Origin: Nemertoderma westbladi
Taxonomy: Eukaryota; Xenacoelomorpha; Nemertodermatida; Nemertodermatidae
Direction of reading: 5' to 3'
DNA length: 39,188 nt
NCBI GenBank assembly: GCA_032718475.1
Contig: JAUCBJ010001269.1
Coordinates: 1 to 39,188, forward strand
Shown: positions 9,520 through 19,586 of the stretch, piece after piece
How the letters are laid out: the number at the start of each line of letters is the position of its first letter
How positions within the stretch are numbered: position 1 is the stretch's first letter
Made by a program: the position numbers and the translations under genes
The notes under the pieces: model-generated
The model's input: the letters and a program-made list of their open reading frames with translations, nothing else
The model's database searches: none
What the model was told of the DNA's origin: nothing

Positions 9520-10135
9520 AGAATGCTGTGCCGGCTTGTCGACAAAATTGCGCCGCCACAACTCCCTATCACCCATGACATTTGCTAGATCATCCGCATC
9601 TTTAAGGCCAGTGTCCTTTAAGATGCGTCTCAAGAAAGTCATGGGCTGTCCACCATGCTTATTCACTCCATGAAGCTGCAAAAGCACAAGATTATGCACT
9701 GGCTGGTCTTCACAGCGAAAGCAAGGTCCTTCAAAGCAGAGGCGACTTTGTTCTAGTGTCATGCTTGGGGGAACCAATGAGACACCTCCAATGTTATATA
9801 GTGTCTGGTTGGAGATGTGTGCATTGTACTTGACACAATGAACCAGGCGTAGCATTCTTGTGAATGTGCCATCCAGAGATTTGCTGTCCTCAGCAGTTAA
9901 AGCCTAGCATGGACTCCCATAGAGGAGTATTGGAACTACTGCTGCTCTAAATATTTGGACCTTAAGTTTCCGATTAATTCTCTGTGATTTCCTAATCCTG
10001 GAAAGCCTATTCAAGGCTGCCCATACCTTTCCCTTATGTATTCGAAGGTCCTCACCTGACTTCCGGATCCATGATTCCAGGTAACTCTTTGTCAATGTAT
10101 CCAAATGGACACACCTTCCCTCTATCACGCTATCT
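9520..10135 (-). pseudogene. 3' end of a LINE reverse-transcriptase ORF (family A, copy 1)
   Basis: Minus-strand frame covering the region C-terminal to an RT: SYLESWIRKSGEDLRI, KVWAALNRLSRI, KLKVQIFRAAVVPILLYGSPC, then a TAG where the family has Trp (at about 9904), ALTAEDSKSLDGTFTRMLRL, a Cys-rich segment FEGPCFRCED, and GGQPMTFLRRILKDTGLKDADDLANVM to the end. The frame is open on both sides of that single nonsense codon. Two more fragments of the same family lie at 17641-18410 and 19587-20130. It resembles RTE-like C-termini but is a different family from the element at 4823-8427. Confidence 0.8.
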
Positions 10136-10362
10136 CACACTTTTTAGCCAATATTACATCCTCGTTCATTGCTTATCTATTATCTTCTTATATTGGTTTA
10201 ATATTATTACTCACAGTAGGCAGGCCACCGTTAACTCACTGAAACCTGTATGGTATATAATAGCATACCTATAGTAATATACACGTAATCACTAAAATTT
10301 GTCTTGCAGATAGCATTAAAAATGAAATGGATAAATTTTATTTCGAATAAATATTATTTCAG

Positions 10363-10451
10363 ATTTATTGCAAACTTTGGAAGAGCAATTTCTGCGCATG
10401 GTGGATGTTTATGGCCAGCACCTACAACCTCTGCACTTTGTCTATAGAAAG
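10363..10451 (+). CDS. GPCR exon: extracellular loop 1 to end of TM3
   Basis: A typical ...TTATTTCAG acceptor at 10362 opens a frame reading IYCKLW, then TM3 and STYNLCTLSIE. It ends with AG before a GTTGGT donor, so the Arg codon of the E-R-Y motif is split (phase 2) and completed by the exon at 18499. The first Cys is the likely disulfide partner of extracellular loop 2. Cys to Glu of ERY spans 26 residues, two more than the usual 24. No Asp is seen at the amine-binding position of TM3, so a monoamine ligand is unlikely. TM1 and TM2 exons were not found and probably lie left of the window. Confidence 0.8.
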
Positions 10452-11219
10452 GTTGGTGTTTCCAATAGACAGCATTAATGTAATATAATAAAGCCGCTAA
10501 GGGAATATTTTAAAATTGTGTAACGTTTTAATTTTTTGTAAGAAAATGTTAACAACTCCCGGCCCACATGGGACTCTTTTTAAAAAAAAAAGATTAAAGT
10601 ATTAATCGACATCTGGCGAACATTCCATGCACAAATACATTTATAGTCCAGCAGATATTACATTATTATACCTTGCATGGAATAATAAGTATATAGTAAA
10701 CTGATTCTTGTAGGTAATATTGTTGTCATCAATAATTAGACAGATAACTGATAAAAGTGACAAAATTCAAGACCGAGTCTTGACTTTATTTTTATGCAAA
10801 ACCAATACGATTTTCGATCCAGAACGTTTTTACTCACTATTTATTATTTCATTGGGAACAGCCCCGGATTCAAGTTATAAAGTGTACTACTGTATGTCGT
10901 AACCAGATTGTAGTTTATGAAATTAATTTTATAAATTAATTCAATAACATACCATTGCATCAACTTCAATCCAACTACATTCCGGTTGTATTTTAATAAT
11001 ATTTAAAAACCTTCCCAAAATTGCAATAGATATATTAATTTTAACTTCCGGCGAAATTCATTAGAAAACTAACTTTACATAATCATTTCCAACAAAATAT
11101 ATGAGGTGAGACTGAAATGATAATTGTAATGAAAGTGCACCATAAGATGAGAATTCCGGTGATGTATGTTTAATTGCAGCTACTGCTACTGCAGTACTCT
11201 GGTAGTGTCCATTCAACAG
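10452..11219 (+). other. Start of first visible GPCR intron, no other gene
   Basis: AT-rich intron sequence between the TM3 exon and LINE-2. No exon, ORF with domain, or clear repeat is visible. The exact 5' boundary of LINE-2 is not determined and could lie within this stretch. Confidence 0.5.
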
Positions 11220-11267
11220 TTCAATGCTTGTGATAGGCCTACCAGCCTTCACGACTCAGCGACTACC

Positions 11268-11288
11268 AATTACCGGTGACCGGTAATT
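11268..11288. promoter_or_regulatory. ACCGGT palindrome in LINE-2 leader
   Basis: AATTACCGGT and ACCGGTAATT are exact inverted 10-mers around G11278, about 20 bp before the ORF1 ATG. LINE-3 has a similar TTACCGGT...ACCGGTA cluster before its ORF1 (32383-32402), and both leaders carry a TAGGCCTAC word further upstream. Conservation between otherwise diverged elements suggests a promoter or RNA-structure element; this is inference. Confidence 0.45.
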
Positions 11289-11305
11289 CAGTAATACCTG
11301 GCTAA

Positions 11306-12736
11306 ATGGGGACCCCTAAACAAGGGAACGCAAATAGCAACTGTCAACATGTTGTAAACGACGTCCTATCCTATGTGTGGAGTGCCCATGTTCGCCTTGG
11401 CTTACCCAGGCTCGCCATTCTGGATACGATTGATAGCTGGCCGAAATTTGGAAACGACTTATTGAAGGATGCTAAACAAGTATTGTTTGATATCCTACCC
11501 TGTGATGACGCAACGAAGTCTACCGAGAACTTTGCCAAACAGCGGAAATCTGGTGGTAGTATGCGTAAGTCCATTGTTACTGATATTGTAGATATGTTTG
11601 AATCCGCATATTTTGTTGGAATCCCTGATCCCGGAAAACCAAACTTTGTTTCTGGTAATCCTTGTATTCTACCGCCATTTGCCTTATCTGGCTCAGATTT
11701 ATCGTACATGTTGCTGAAACTAAGCGAACTTCAGGACCGAGTAGCTGTACTCGAATCTCGAACACCGGATCAGATTACCGGTGGTGGTAGGCCGGCAGAA
11801 GCTGAACCAGACGTACGGGTTTTGCAGACACCACCGCCAGCCGGGATTGTGGAACCACCATCTGTACCTGCTGTAGGTCTCCAGCCTTCTGCGGCCGCAG
11901 GAGATGGGGTCGGATCAATTCGCGCTGAAAGACGTAGGCCTATGCCTATATACAGCGATGTGTTAAGGCGAGCCTCGGGCCCGCCAATTCGTCCACCTCC
12001 GGGTCGACCGCGGCGTACTGCGCCGTCTAATCGAACTCGGGATCCAAGGTCGTATCTTAGCAGTAACCCGTATGCTGCTTTGTCAGATATGATTCAGTCG
12101 GAGTATACCGGAAGTGAGGCAGACAACACGGATGATTTGGGGATGTGGTATACTCAGTGTCCTGATGGGCGGAGCAGACCGGAGCAGTTTGTGCAGGATT
12201 CCGCACATACTGATCGCAATATGGGTCCATCTGGTCGCAGAAACATTTGCATTAGTGGTGCGGGCGGCGTAGCTGGCGGTACCGGTACCAACTTCAAATT
12301 CGGCACATCTAAGTGCAAGTCATTCGATACGGTCGCACCAACGAAACGAGTGCATCTCTCTGGCTGTGCAGCAAATGTAACCGAAAAACAGATCACGGAA
12401 TATGTATCCAAGACGATGGAACTAGTAATCAGTTGCAAGAAGATATCCAAGGAAGGGGGGAGGTTTTCCTCGTTTATGTTGATCTGCACACAGGGACGAG
12501 AGGAGGACAAATTATTAGACCCTGATAATTGGCCGGAATTCAGCCGCATTCGAAAGTTCGAGTATAGACCGCGACCACCACAGTCAGGTAATCTATCTCG
12601 TTTCTCATCGGGTACCACCAACACAACTGACACTGTGGTAGATATACCAATACGGGCGGGGACACAGGTCGGCAATAACGATTTGGGTGGTATTAATAGT
12701 GTAAACTCGGTGGAAACTGATCATTCTGATAAATGA
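11306..12736 (+). CDS. LINE-2 ORF1 protein, putative RNA-binding
   Basis: 476 codons. The N-terminal 120 residues match nothing I recognise. A short heptad-like segment (about 132-152, LSYMLLKLSELQDRVAVLES) could be a coiled coil. A Pro/Arg-rich disordered region follows (about 155-270). The C-terminal domain, about 346-422, reads KRVHLSGCAANVTEKQITEY and ends LDPxxWPxxxxIRKxxYxPR. The LINE-3 ORF1 ends with the same pattern (LDPxxWPxxVxVRKxxYxPK). Position and layout fit an ORF1 that coats element RNA, as in two-ORF LINEs, but RNA binding is inferred. The stop lies 64 bp before ORF2. ATG 11306 is the first in frame. Confidence 0.8.
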   Translation: MGTPKQGNANSNCQHVVNDVLSYVWSAHVRLGLPRLAILDTIDSWPKFGNDLLKDAKQVLFDILPCDDATKSTENFAKQRKSGGSMRKSIVTDIVDMFESAYFVGIPDPGKPNFVSGNPCILPPFALSGSDLSYMLLKLSELQDRVAVLESRTPDQITGGGRPAEAEPDVRVLQTPPPAGIVEPPSVPAVGLQPSAAAGDGVGSIRAERRRPMPIYSDVLRRASGPPIRPPPGRPRRTAPSNRTRDPRSYLSSNPYAALSDMIQSEYTGSEADNTDDLGMWYTQCPDGRSRPEQFVQDSAHTDRNMGPSGRRNICISGAGGVAGGTGTNFKFGTSKCKSFDTVAPTKRVHLSGCAANVTEKQITEYVSKTMELVISCKKISKEGGRFSSFMLICTQGREEDKLLDPDNWPEFSRIRKFEYRPRPPQSGNLSRFSSGTTNTTDTVVDIPIRAGTQVGNNDLGGINSVNSVETDHSDK

Positions 12737-12800
12737 AATAAAAATATTTTGTTTATATATTTATGTAAATATTCATGTAATTTTATATTAATTTTTCATC

Positions 12801-15665
12801 ATGGCTACTACTACTACAGAACAGAGCACTAACGTTATTCGTGTTGCAACATACAACTGTAATTCTATACGTACTGACGAATCTCTTTTAGTAGTCCGTA
12901 ATTTGTGTGAAAGATCTGATATAATACTGGTACAAGAACACATGTTGCCTAAACAAGAACTCGCGTTTCTTAGCACTATACATAAGGAATTTGTACCGTA
13001 CAGGTCATCTCCAGTCGATCTAACATTAAGTTTGCGAGTTGGTCGCCCTTATGGCGGCTTAGCTATTCTAGTGAGACAAGAATTGGTTCCAGCTATAGAG
13101 CGTATTCACTCTGAGGACCCTAGAGTGATGCCGTTTTATATTAATGGTGTAAATGGTGATAAAATACTGATAATTAATGTATATCTACCATATGAGTCGA
13201 ATGATAATATGGACTTATATTTAGAATACCTAGGTAGGTTACGCTCACTGATTGAGTCAACACCATCAACTGGTTGTTGTATTATTGGAGATTTTAATGC
13301 GGCACCAGGAAGAATGTTTTTTAATGAACTAACTGAGTGGTGCAGAGATTTTAATCTCAATATTTTTGATGTTGATCATTTAAGTAACTCAACGTTTACT
13401 TTTGTTAGTGCTGCATATGGCACGAGTTCATGGCTTGACCATGTTGTGGTAACACCTAGTTGTAATAGTATTTTACGAGATATATATATAGACTATGACT
13501 TAACAGTTACGGATCATATGCCGCTTCTGCTTAGTCTTTGTATTGAACCTATTAGTATTAACTCGGAAAATTTTCAACAATCACAGTCTGAGTCCATCAG
13601 AACCAAGAGGTTATTGTGGGATAAAGCGACTTTAGGTGATCTACAAAATTATCGTACGGATCTCGACGCCGCCTTGTGTGGTATACAGATTCCAGATGTT
13701 TTAACTTGTACTAATGCAACATGTCGAAACACGGATCATACTACATGTATTACGAATCTTTGGGAATCAATTGAACATAAAATTAGCGATTGTACAAAAA
13801 AATGGATTCCAAAGGCAATTAATAGTGAATCCCAGAATACCCATAATATTCCGGGATGGAACGACACAGTTCGTGAAAAGTACGAACTTTCCCGGGTACT
13901 TTTTAAACAGTGGCGAGATGCAGGCTCGCCACATCAGGGTGAGCTGCATCGCCAGTATCTTATAGGTAAGGCGACATTCAAACGTGCCTTACGTCAGTGC
14001 AAACGAAATAAGGCTGCTTTTAAGGCAGATAAACTGGCAACTTCACATTTACAAAAAGATAGTCGGGATTTTTGGAAAAATGTCAAAAAGGAAAATAATA
14101 TTAATGTACCACTACCAAATGTTGTTAGTGGTGCTGTTGGTGCAGAACAAATCGGCAATATGTTTAAAACGGTTTATTCGGATTTATTTAATTGTAATGG
14201 TGTTAATAATGATTTTCATGTGCGTAGTGTTGATGAGCGTTTATCGGATATTATTTTTTCACAAGATATGATTATTAGTCCGTTAGAAATTAGTTGTGCT
14301 ATTTCAAATCTGAAAGCTGGTAAATCAGCTGGACCCGATGGTATTAGTGCCGAACATTTCATTTTTGGTGAATGTAGTATACTGAATACTATGCTGGCTA
14401 TCGTGTTAAGTGCAATTAATGTGCATGGCTTTCTTCCCGAGAGCATAATCCATAGCGTACTTGTACCCATAATTAAGGATAAAAATAATACAATTGATGA
14501 TAAATGTAACTATAGACCAATTGCGTTATCAGATATTTTCAGTAAGATATTCGAATATATATTATTTGCTCGTATAGAAACATATCTAATTACAAGTGAT
14601 TTTCAGTTTTCGTTTAAGTCCAAAAGTGGTACCGAATTATGTGTTTATAGTTTAAAAGAGATCATTGATTACTACTTACACAATGACTCATCCGTTTACG
14701 TATGCTTTCTTGATGCTAGTAAAGCTTTTGATCGAATTGTGCATGATACGCTTTTTCATAAGTTATTGGATAGAAATATACCGCTATTTATTATTAGGAC
14801 TCTAATTCACTGGTATAGGTTTCAAACTCTACAGGTCAAATGGGGGTCTACATTAACTGATAGGTTTCATGTAACAAATGGTGTAAAACAAGGCGGTATT
14901 CTAAGTCCGTATTTATTTAATGTGTATATGGATAACTTATCGGATAAACTTCTGTGCACTAATGTTGGATGCATGTTTGATGGGTACAGAATTAACCATT
15001 TAATGTATGCTGACGACATCTGTTTATTATCTAACTCTGCCGTAGGTTTACAATTACTAATAAATACGTGTTTTGATTACAGTATCAGCCACAGTATTTT
15101 GTTTAACCTAAAGAAATCAAAGGTTATGTTTTTCAATCACCGTTCGAGCAACCTAGTTAATATGGCACCTATGTACTTACACGATAGAGTAATTTCTAGA
15201 ACCGATAAGTATATTTACTTAGGGCACGTCATTCATGAAAGTAGAGATGATGATTACGATATCAAGAATGTAACTAGAGGCTTATATGCACGCGCAAATA
15301 CATTATGTAGGAAATTTAGTAACTGTACGAACTCCATGAAACTTACACTTTTTAGGTCATATATCACTCCACTATATTGTAATGCTTTATGGTCGTCTTT
15401 GAATTATTCTGAGTTTGTGTATAATCGACTGAAGGTTGCTTATAATTCGGCTGCACGTATATTTTTCAAGTTACCTTTCCGTTCTAGTATGTCTTTATTT
15501 TTTGGTACCAATAATTTACCTTGCTTCATTCATATTCGATATTGTTCCATACAAAGTTTATACAATAGGGTAAACAAGACTAATAACAATATTGTATTAA
15601 TGGTGAATATGTGCACATTGCATAGTTCCAGAATATGGCTGAATCGATTTGGGGTAGGAGATTAA
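12801..15665 (+). CDS. LINE-2 ORF2: APE endonuclease and reverse transcriptase
   Basis: 954 codons, intact. The endonuclease spans about residues 12-250: ATYNCNSIRT (N19), VQEHML (E46), GDFN at 163-166, SSWLDHVVV, and a terminal TDH (D238-H239), so its catalytic set looks complete. The RT spans about 505-800: AGKSAGPDGIS, CNYRPIALS, CFLDASKAFD (motif A Asp 638), GVKQGGILSPYLFN and YADD at 736-739. A short C-terminal segment ends without a zinc knuckle. The enzyme would nick target DNA and reverse-transcribe the element RNA. The style fits the Jockey/CR1/L2 assemblage; the exact clade is not assigned. It is about 80 residues shorter than the related LINE-3 protein. Confidence 0.93.
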   Translation: MATTTTEQSTNVIRVATYNCNSIRTDESLLVVRNLCERSDIILVQEHMLPKQELAFLSTIHKEFVPYRSSPVDLTLSLRVGRPYGGLAILVRQELVPAIERIHSEDPRVMPFYINGVNGDKILIINVYLPYESNDNMDLYLEYLGRLRSLIESTPSTGCCIIGDFNAAPGRMFFNELTEWCRDFNLNIFDVDHLSNSTFTFVSAAYGTSSWLDHVVVTPSCNSILRDIYIDYDLTVTDHMPLLLSLCIEPISINSENFQQSQSESIRTKRLLWDKATLGDLQNYRTDLDAALCGIQIPDVLTCTNATCRNTDHTTCITNLWESIEHKISDCTKKWIPKAINSESQNTHNIPGWNDTVREKYELSRVLFKQWRDAGSPHQGELHRQYLIGKATFKRALRQCKRNKAAFKADKLATSHLQKDSRDFWKNVKKENNINVPLPNVVSGAVGAEQIGNMFKTVYSDLFNCNGVNNDFHVRSVDERLSDIIFSQDMIISPLEISCAISNLKAGKSAGPDGISAEHFIFGECSILNTMLAIVLSAINVHGFLPESIIHSVLVPIIKDKNNTIDDKCNYRPIALSDIFSKIFEYILFARIETYLITSDFQFSFKSKSGTELCVYSLKEIIDYYLHNDSSVYVCFLDASKAFDRIVHDTLFHKLLDRNIPLFIIRTLIHWYRFQTLQVKWGSTLTDRFHVTNGVKQGGILSPYLFNVYMDNLSDKLLCTNVGCMFDGYRINHLMYADDICLLSNSAVGLQLLINTCFDYSISHSILFNLKKSKVMFFNHRSSNLVNMAPMYLHDRVISRTDKYIYLGHVIHESRDDDYDIKNVTRGLYARANTLCRKFSNCTNSMKLTLFRSYITPLYCNALWSSLNYSEFVYNRLKVAYNSAARIFFKLPFRSSMSLFFGTNNLPCFIHIRYCSIQSLYNRVNKTNNNIVLMVNMCTLHSSRIWLNRFGVGD

Positions 15666-15792
15666 CTAATTGAATACATTTATATTACATTTACATCTAC
15701 ATTGTGCTACTTAATTTACGTGGGTATGTATTATGGTTTGATTCTATTTATGAACCGGATTAAATAAATATAATATAATAATAATAATAATT

Positions 15793-17640
15793 GTAGTAGA
15801 AACATCTATCATTTGTTTATTTTCAACAGTAAATTTATTACTAAAATATATGGAAGCAATCGGATGGATAATCTCAACCGTTGCTGGGGACTATTTTATA
15901 AATTGGTAATTACACAAAATTATCATGGTGCAAGCTAGGCATCAGTCAGATAATTAATGCGACTTAATTATTAATCTTTACACATTGGTGAATGTATACA
16001 GCCTTTGGAAGCTAATATGCACCCATTAATGAATATAGTTCGTACGAAAAGTTTGTTTAAAATTATTTAAAAAGGTGTTTTCGTCATTTAACGAAAATCT
16101 TTCACTCAACTGTTATCTGTAGTTTCTAGCAGAAAATTTAATTACAAGCAGATGTTCTTACCTTTAAGCAATTAATTCAAGATACAGTAATAAGCTTGCT
16201 TTACTAGTGTGAAGTCACTTTATTGCTAATGAGGAATTTCCAATGTTCAGTGGAAATACAATGACCTTGATTTCGCGGTAGATTTGACTTGCCTTGCCAC
16301 CAAAAATAAACCAAAACAACAAAGATGAAAGTGAAGTACGGGAGTTTAGTCTTTTAATTTGCCTCAGATTCTTGGTATTTTAATCAATATTCTACCAGAA
16401 AACCATGTAATGTGAGTTTATATGGCAGTGTTTTTCTATCCTCGGATCCGAAGGCCATTTTAGGTCATTGTATTCACAATAGAGTTTCTAGTCCCCCTGC
16501 CACCATATAGTGGTTAGTGATTCATAATTCCACAATCCATATCTAATGATACCCCTTTCTAAACCAACCCCATCTGTGCATCTAAAATGTCTGCGAAACT
16601 TCGGTCCACTTACGTAGTAAGGATTTACCCTGATAGGTATCTGTATCACATCTGTTCCTAAAAGTAAGTACCAATATAGCATTGAGACCATCTCGCCGGG
16701 AACTAAACCAGAAAATAGGATAAGATTGAACATTTATGCATGGAAGGTGTACTTGACCAATAATTTTCTCCCCAACCCTGTAGATTTATTACCTGTCTTT
16801 TCTTCAATAGATAGCAGCCAGTACTTCTTCCTTGAACATTACCACATTGGGATTGAACTCAAAACTGTTTTTTGATTGACTTATGATTATGTCAACTGGG
16901 ACTTCATCCCTCAAATGCTCCCGCATAGTAGACTGAAATGGGTTTGATTGATTTTGTTTCATCATGGGGAGAGATAACTGCTTGGGGAGTATAGTTCTGG
17001 GGGGACCGCACTGGAAATAAGTCATCAAATTTTGTGCGGAATTCAAGCATAAAGGCCGAAGAATAATTACTTACTTTTTTCTTCACTCCTTTATGCCTGT
17101 GGATTTCCCCACCTAAAAGCCTATCCCATGCCTTTCAATCAATTTAGATAAAATTTGTTAATTTTAGTCCTAATAAGTTATCCTATTGTACACACAGGTG
17201 CCGATTTAGACTAGAAATGAGTGGGTAGTTTATTGTTGCAGAAATTAATTAAGACGTGGTTGTTAGGCTTCTGGTTGTGAAATCCCTCATTCTCGGCTGA
17301 TTAAATTTTGTGCCACTGTGTGTCGTAGTGTCGTAGTAGTAGTAGTCGTGTCGTAGTGTCGTGACTAGTAGTCGTAGTGTCCCTGGCTTCATCTTAAGCT
17401 TAGCCCCACTTATTCTTTGGCTATGTTTTAATTTTTACTGAACCAGAATTAGTATATAGTGGGTGAATTTTATTTTAGAAACTGATTTTCCTTTTGCTAT
17501 GCGAAAAACTTTTATTATATGAATAATTATATAAAATAAACATTTTGAAGAGTCGATTACATAGGCGATCTGCTTAAATATATAAATTATAAAAATAAAT
17601 ATAATAATAATACCAGAATAATAATACCATGAGGCTTTGA
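15793..17640. other. Intron sequence with no recognised gene
   Basis: Mostly AT-rich. Two minus-strand open stretches (16488-16733 and 16804-17046) could be remnants of one transposable element, because they are adjacent and co-oriented, but no domain is recognisable. A GTCGTAGTA-type simple repeat lies at about 17320-17385. A hairpin with 10-bp arms, CCATGAGGCT/AGCCTCATGG, lies at 17628-17652, directly before a LINE fragment that supplies its right arm. Confidence 0.45.
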
Positions 17641-17701
17641 TAGCCTCATGGAGAATATATGCATAGTGGACAGCCCATAACTTTCTTAAAACGTCTCTTA
17701 A
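17641..17701 (+). pseudogene. LINE family A fragment, copy 2, part before MITE
   Basis: Plus-strand sequence equivalent to the codons before and into GGQPMTFLRRIL of copy 1: ...CTCATGGAG...GTGGACAGCCCATAACTTTC. It stops at TTAA and resumes at 18300 after a MITE. Only a short decayed piece. Confidence 0.65.
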
Positions 17702-18299
17702 GGTAAAAGCGTAAAACACGACATGTAAAAATTTTTCATTTTTAATCTCATTTTATGAATATCAAGCATTCAAAAGTTATAGGATTTTTGACTTTCAACT
17801 CAGTTTAATCCTTTCGCGATATTGTGGAGGTAATTTTATTCATGTACCTTTTTTCTCGAGATCTGTAAATCCAATTGCCATGAAATTTTAGACCCTTATA
17901 CAGAATTTCCAGCTGTACAAGTGGAACCTCAAATATTGCAAATTTTTCAGGTGTGAAGTGTGGCCTATGGGCACATTTTAGAAAAAAAAAGCATTTTTTT
18001 TTAAATATTAAAATTTTTCTAAAATTTCATGGCAATTGGATTTACAGATATCGAGAAAAAGGTACATGAATAAAATTAATTCAGAGATATCGCGAAAGGA
18101 GTAAACGGAGCTGAAAGTCAAAGATCGAATATAAACGGTGCCATATGAATTGCATTAAGTTATGAATCATTAGGAGTCATCATTAGGAGATGATTGACAT
18201 TCACGTCATGAGAGTTTGATTTTTGGAATCTACATAGAATTTTGAATCTAAGGGGGCAGAAAATATTGAAAAAAAATAATTTTTACGTGTCGAACCACT
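17702..18299. mobile_element. MITE with long inverted repeats, flanked by TTAA
   Basis: 598 bp between TTAA copies at 17698-17701 and 18300-18303. Comparison with the LINE family A copies shows that the flanks join when the insert and one TTAA are removed. The interior has inverted arms at about 17790-17891 and 18019-18119 (sharing CATGGCAATTGGATTTACAG on the right and its complement on the left). Short outer similarity exists around ACACGACATGTAAAAATT. It is non-autonomous with no ORF. TTAA is the piggyBac target, but the ends do not start CCC, so the family is left open. Confidence 0.65.
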
Positions 18300-18410
18300 T
18301 TAAGAACACTGACTGGTCTTGAAGTTGCGGATGATCTAGCAAATATCATGGATGATAGGGAGTTGTTTCACCGTAATTTTGTCGATAAGCCGGCATAGCC
18401 TTCTTAATGC
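18300..18410 (+). pseudogene. LINE family A fragment, copy 2, part after MITE
   Basis: Plus-strand codons reading TGLEVADDLANIMDDRELFHRNFVDKPA then stop, matching the C-terminus of copy 1 (ADDLANVMGDRELWRRNFVDKPA). It lies in the GPCR intron about 90 bp before the exon at 18499. Confidence 0.75.
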
Positions 18411-18498
18411 GTCTGTAGTGCAGTGTGTCGAAAATAGATAGTTAGATGTGCTGCATAATAGATTCGGCATTATATTGTAACTTTACTAATCTTTATAG

Positions 18499-18572
18499 GT
18501 ATATTTCGATAGTTCATCCCATCTGGCACCGTCTTAAATACAACAAGAAAATGTATGTCTTCTCTGTAACAC
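18499..18572 (+). CDS. GPCR exon: intracellular loop 2
   Basis: The acceptor CTTTATAG is followed by a G that completes the split Arg codon of the TM3 exon, then YISIVHPIWHRLKYNKKMYV and FSVT. Together they give E-R-Y-I-S-I-V-H-P-I, the classic end of TM3 and loop 2 of class A receptors. The exon ends with a single C before a strong GTAAGT donor (phase 1), which pairs with the TT that starts the exon at 21895 to make Leu. Finding a 74-bp exon whose phase and motif fit on both sides is strong evidence for the gene model. Confidence 0.85.
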
Positions 18573-18765
18573 GTAAGTAACTCAATCATGATATTGCAAT
18601 ATCCGTTGGTAATTAGTGCTATATTTAATGTTTCTTGAATTGTATCTGATAATTAAATTCCACAAAAAATAATTAAAGTTGCCTTTCTGCTGCTGCTTGT
18701 ATATCTCTAAATAAATATGTTTCTGATGTAAAGATCGAAAGAATCAACATGGATGGTATAGATTT

Positions 18766-18935
18766 CATTTTATTATTATCTGTTTTCCCTTATTTGATAA
18801 TAACATTGTTTATTGTTTTGGTTAGAAAAAAACGTCTCTGGAACCTTTTACTTTCCCTCAATTTGTAACAACATCGTTTATTGTTTTGGTTCGAAAAATA
18901 ATAGTATGTTATTGTTTGTTATTTAAAACGTCTCT
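18766..18935 (+). repeat. 68-bp minisatellite, locus 1
   Basis: About 2.5 degenerate units sharing GTTTATTGTTTTGGTT, with copies of that word 68 bp apart (18808 and 18876). The same unit, with the same 68-bp spacing, recurs at 20870-21020 in the same intron. Confidence 0.65.
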
Positions 18936-19586
18936 TCGACTTTGACCAGAAGCGATTCCAACACAGGAAAAAAACTGTCAATCGTTTAACTGTAGATACC
19001 TATATTCCGATATATAAATTATGTAATAAATTTTTGTTGAGCGATGAATGTTGATAATAGGACAACATTATAATAATATATGTTTTAACCAACCTATTGT
19101 GTCTGTTCAACTCTTTGGGGACGCCTTGTGGGGCGATACACAAAATGATACACCATCATCCAAATAACGGACACATCATCACTAGGATGCAACGCCGACC
19201 GACGCCGAGACGCAACAACTCCATAATTCGCAGCCAAGTAAATCCAGAATTCAGTTGCATTTGCAATACCAGTGTTATTTAAAATAAAATTTAAAGCAGT
19301 TGGCAGTAATAAGATCACAAAATGGTTGGTATACCAATGGCGTTAAAAGGTACACAAACGGGAATATACTGACAAAACTGACAAGCTAATAATTAAATAA
19401 AAAAATATATAACTACTACAACAAAACTGCAAAATAAGTACGGTATTTATTTTACAAAAAGAAGGTAACATTTTTTCTCCGACTGTTTGATCCGCATTTT
19501 CGAGTTTACAAAGAGGTGAAAATAACTAATACTACTACTATCGGCATGGTTCATTAGAGCTGGATTATATTATTATATGACATATT

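Larger units (their letters stand above)
11220..15792 (+). mobile_element. LINE-2: two-ORF non-LTR retrotransposon in a GPCR intron
   Basis: A leader with an ACCGGT palindrome, ORF1 (11306-12736), a 64-bp spacer, ORF2 (12801-15665), a short 3' UTR with AATAAA at 15763-15768, and a tail of ATA/TAA repeats to about 15792. Both ORFs are open from end to end, so the copy looks recent and possibly competent. It has the same orientation as the host gene. The 5' boundary is approximate and no target duplication was identified. Same broad type as LINE-3. Confidence 0.85.

Noticed and set aside
16488-17046. Two minus-strand open stretches as a gene
   Set aside because: No recognisable domain, no splice signals that join them, and low-complexity AT-rich surroundings.
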